Assembly (NCBI GenBank): GCA_041483135.1 | Contig: JBGPFE010000008.1 | Span: forward strand, 62,001 to 126,000 | DNA length: 64,000 bases | Source of the DNA: PALSA-1004 sp041483135 | GTDB taxonomy: Bacteria > Pseudomonadota > Gammaproteobacteria > Burkholderiales > SG8-41 | Direction: 5' to 3' | Part shown: positions 62,750 through 64,000 of the stretch, one piece after another | How the letters are laid out: each line of letters opens with the position of its first letter | How positions within the stretch are numbered: the first letter of the stretch is position 1 | Notes under the pieces: model-generated | The model's database searches: none | What the model saw: the letters and a program-made list of their open reading frames with translations, nothing else | Told to the model about the DNA's origin: nothing | Program-made: the position numbers and the translations under genes

Positions 62750-63696
62750 TTAGTACGATACCGCTTCCGCTCTTGTTCTATTAGACGCAATTGCTTTGAT
62801 TCAGAGGGTTCATGCCATGGAGCGATGGTAAGTTTGTTTCCCGCAGCTTTTGGATCATAGACGGGTCGGTTCATTGGCCGAGTACGCAGCGTACCATTGA
62901 GTTCTTGACGTATCCTCGTGTGCGCGACATCAAGATATTTTGGATGAATCTCCGCTCCAGCGCCGCGTCGCTCATGTCGAATCGCGGCAATGATTGTTGT
63001 GCCAACACCAAGAAATGGATCATAGACCCAATCGCCGGTTTTGGTCATGCTAAGGACCAAGCGCTCAACTAATTCAACTGGAAATTGGCAAGGGTGAATA
63101 GTCTTCTCAATGTGGTTACTTTTTACGTTTGGAATCACCCACACGTCTCCGGGATTTTTGCCGAGCGGATTGCCTGAATACTGCCCTGTTTTGGGTCCCT
63201 TGAAATGCTTCTTACCCGGGTACTTTTGCGGGACCCTGATCGCGTCAAGATTAAAAGTGTAGTCGTCCGACTTTGTAAACCAGATGATGTTCTCATAGCG
63301 CCCTGAGAATCGCTTGCTGCAATGAAGCCCGTGTTCGAAATGCCAAACGATGCGATTGCGCATCTTGAGTCCCAAATCCCGGAAGACCGGGTATAGCACG
63401 GTGTCGAGCGGAATAATGGCGCCGTTATCGACGTAATTCCCTACCTGCCAGCAGATACTCCCGCGAGTGGATAACGCGCGAACGCACTCTGCAATAACGA
63501 TCGCCTGTTGCTCCAAATAATGATCTAGATGTAGGCGTCGCTCGTATTCTTTTCCGATGTTATATGGCGGTGACGTGACCACAAGTTGTAATTTGCCATC
63601 GGGAATCTGCCGTAGCTGCTCAAGACAGTCACCGGGATAAACGACAACCTCGTTTTTTGAATCAAACCGACTTTTTATTCTCACGTCACGGAACAT
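62746..63696 (-). CDS. DNA methyltransferase (beta-class, probably N4-cytosine)
   Basis: This protein of 316 residues has motif IV TSPPYNIG (41-48) before motif I DPFLGVGTT (about 224-233), the order of the beta class. TSPPY is typical of N4-cytosine enzymes, though N6-adenine is not excluded. A target-recognition region lies between. The ATG has AAGGA upstream. It protects the DNA against the adjacent restriction enzyme. Confidence 0.9.
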   Translation of the reverse strand: MFRDVRIKSRFDSKNEVVVYPGDCLEQLRQIPDGKLQLVVTSPPYNIGKEYERRLHLDHYLEQQAIVIAECVRALSTRGSICWQVGNYVDNGAIIPLDTVLYPVFRDLGLKMRNRIVWHFEHGLHCSKRFSGRYENIIWFTKSDDYTFNLDAIRVPQKYPGKKHFKGPKTGQYSGNPLGKNPGDVWVIPNVKSNHIEKTIHPCQFPVELVERLVLSMTKTGDWVYDPFLGVGTTIIAAIRHERRGAGAEIHPKYLDVAHTRIRQELNGTLRTRPMNRPVYDPKAAGNKLTIAPWHEPSESKQLRLIEQERKRYRTK

Positions 63697-64000
63697 AAAA
63701 TCCTTGTATCTTGCGCCTTAAGTGTGCTTAGGGACTACGCGCAAAAACATTGCTGAGATGCCATGCGCGAGTTTGGCTTTTTTCTCAAAGAACCGCAACA
63801 GCCATTGTAATCACTGGCTTTATATGGTGACCTTGCCGCGCAGAGCAGTCTGAGTAGTTGTATGGTAAGCAGAATCCAGCGGCTATTTAGCAACGACAGA
63901 GGCTAGGCTTGACGTATCAGTTTTGCTTCGCGCTAAACCGTCGCCACCGGGCACGGAGGCGAGCCGACCGCGCCGGGGAGGCGCAGCGGCGGGGCGGTGA
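63697..64000. other. Region right of the R-M pair
   Basis: I see no gene in these 304 bases. They contain the presumed promoter of the methyltransferase and, near the edge, direct repeat B (63908-63971). The very end is GC-rich again. Confidence 0.6.
63908..63971 (+). repeat. Direct repeat B, right of the R-M region
   Basis: Counterpart of 61325-61389, sharing TATCAGTTTT and CCGTCGCCACCGG with scattered differences and one base less. Confidence 0.7.

Overview
The window is GC-rich chromosomal DNA that looks betaproteobacterial (Burkholderiales-like). The signs are a complete branched-chain amino acid (liv) operon, ubiC-ubiA-ubiD for ubiquinone, a cytochrome c5, several Bug-family (TctC-like) periplasmic binding proteins, and a groESL operon under CIRCE control. 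Two tRNA genes are present: Ala (anticodon CGC) and Phe (GAA).

Layout. 1-6.1 kb, minus strand: livK-livH-livM-livG-livF followed by a DAHL-type sensor histidine kinase that runs off the left edge. 6.4-12 kb: cytochrome c5, a DUF255 thioredoxin-like protein, an HtrA-like protein lacking the usual catalytic His, lgt and a SapC-like protein. 12-29.5 kb: tRNA-Ala, a SYLF protein, two acyl-CoA dehydrogenases, an APC permease, a TPR protein, ridA, recG, ubiC-ubiA-ubiD, an outer-membrane barrel protein, dacB, a beta-CASP hydrolase, bioA and an unknown gene. 29.6-42.6 kb: a compact Mu-like transposable prophage. 42.6-47.5 kb: groES-groEL, tRNA-Phe with a repeat array, a second barrel protein, a small conserved protein and a uronate-dehydrogenase-like SDR. 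47.7-61.2 kb: an accessory catabolic region with four Bug-family binding proteins, a 3-hydroxyacyl-CoA dehydrogenase, three tandem exported methyltransferase paralogues, a CoA-transferase/hydratase pair, a ThDP enzyme, an SRPBCC protein and an internally deleted SMP-30-type gene. 61.3-64 kb: a BglII/BstYI-like restriction-modification pair bracketed by related direct repeats.

The most notable structure is the Mu-like element. Its termini can be set to the base: 29585-42555 (12,971 bp), with a 5-bp target duplication TTTGC on both sides, related inverted ends and three 22-bp repeats at the right end. It keeps a full transposition and regulation module (repressor, DDE transposase with all three acidic residues, MuB-like ATPase, GemA, Mor-like activators). 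Of the recognisable virion genes it keeps only a gpI-like protease/scaffold protein and a tape-measure protein. It sits just upstream of the groES promoter.

The second is a 108-bp element present three times (11039, 20365, 49745). It has 17-bp terminal inverted repeats beginning CTAG, and every copy supplies the TAG stop codon of a neighbouring gene (sapC-like, recG, methyltransferase). All functional statements below come from reading the sequence; no database search was possible.
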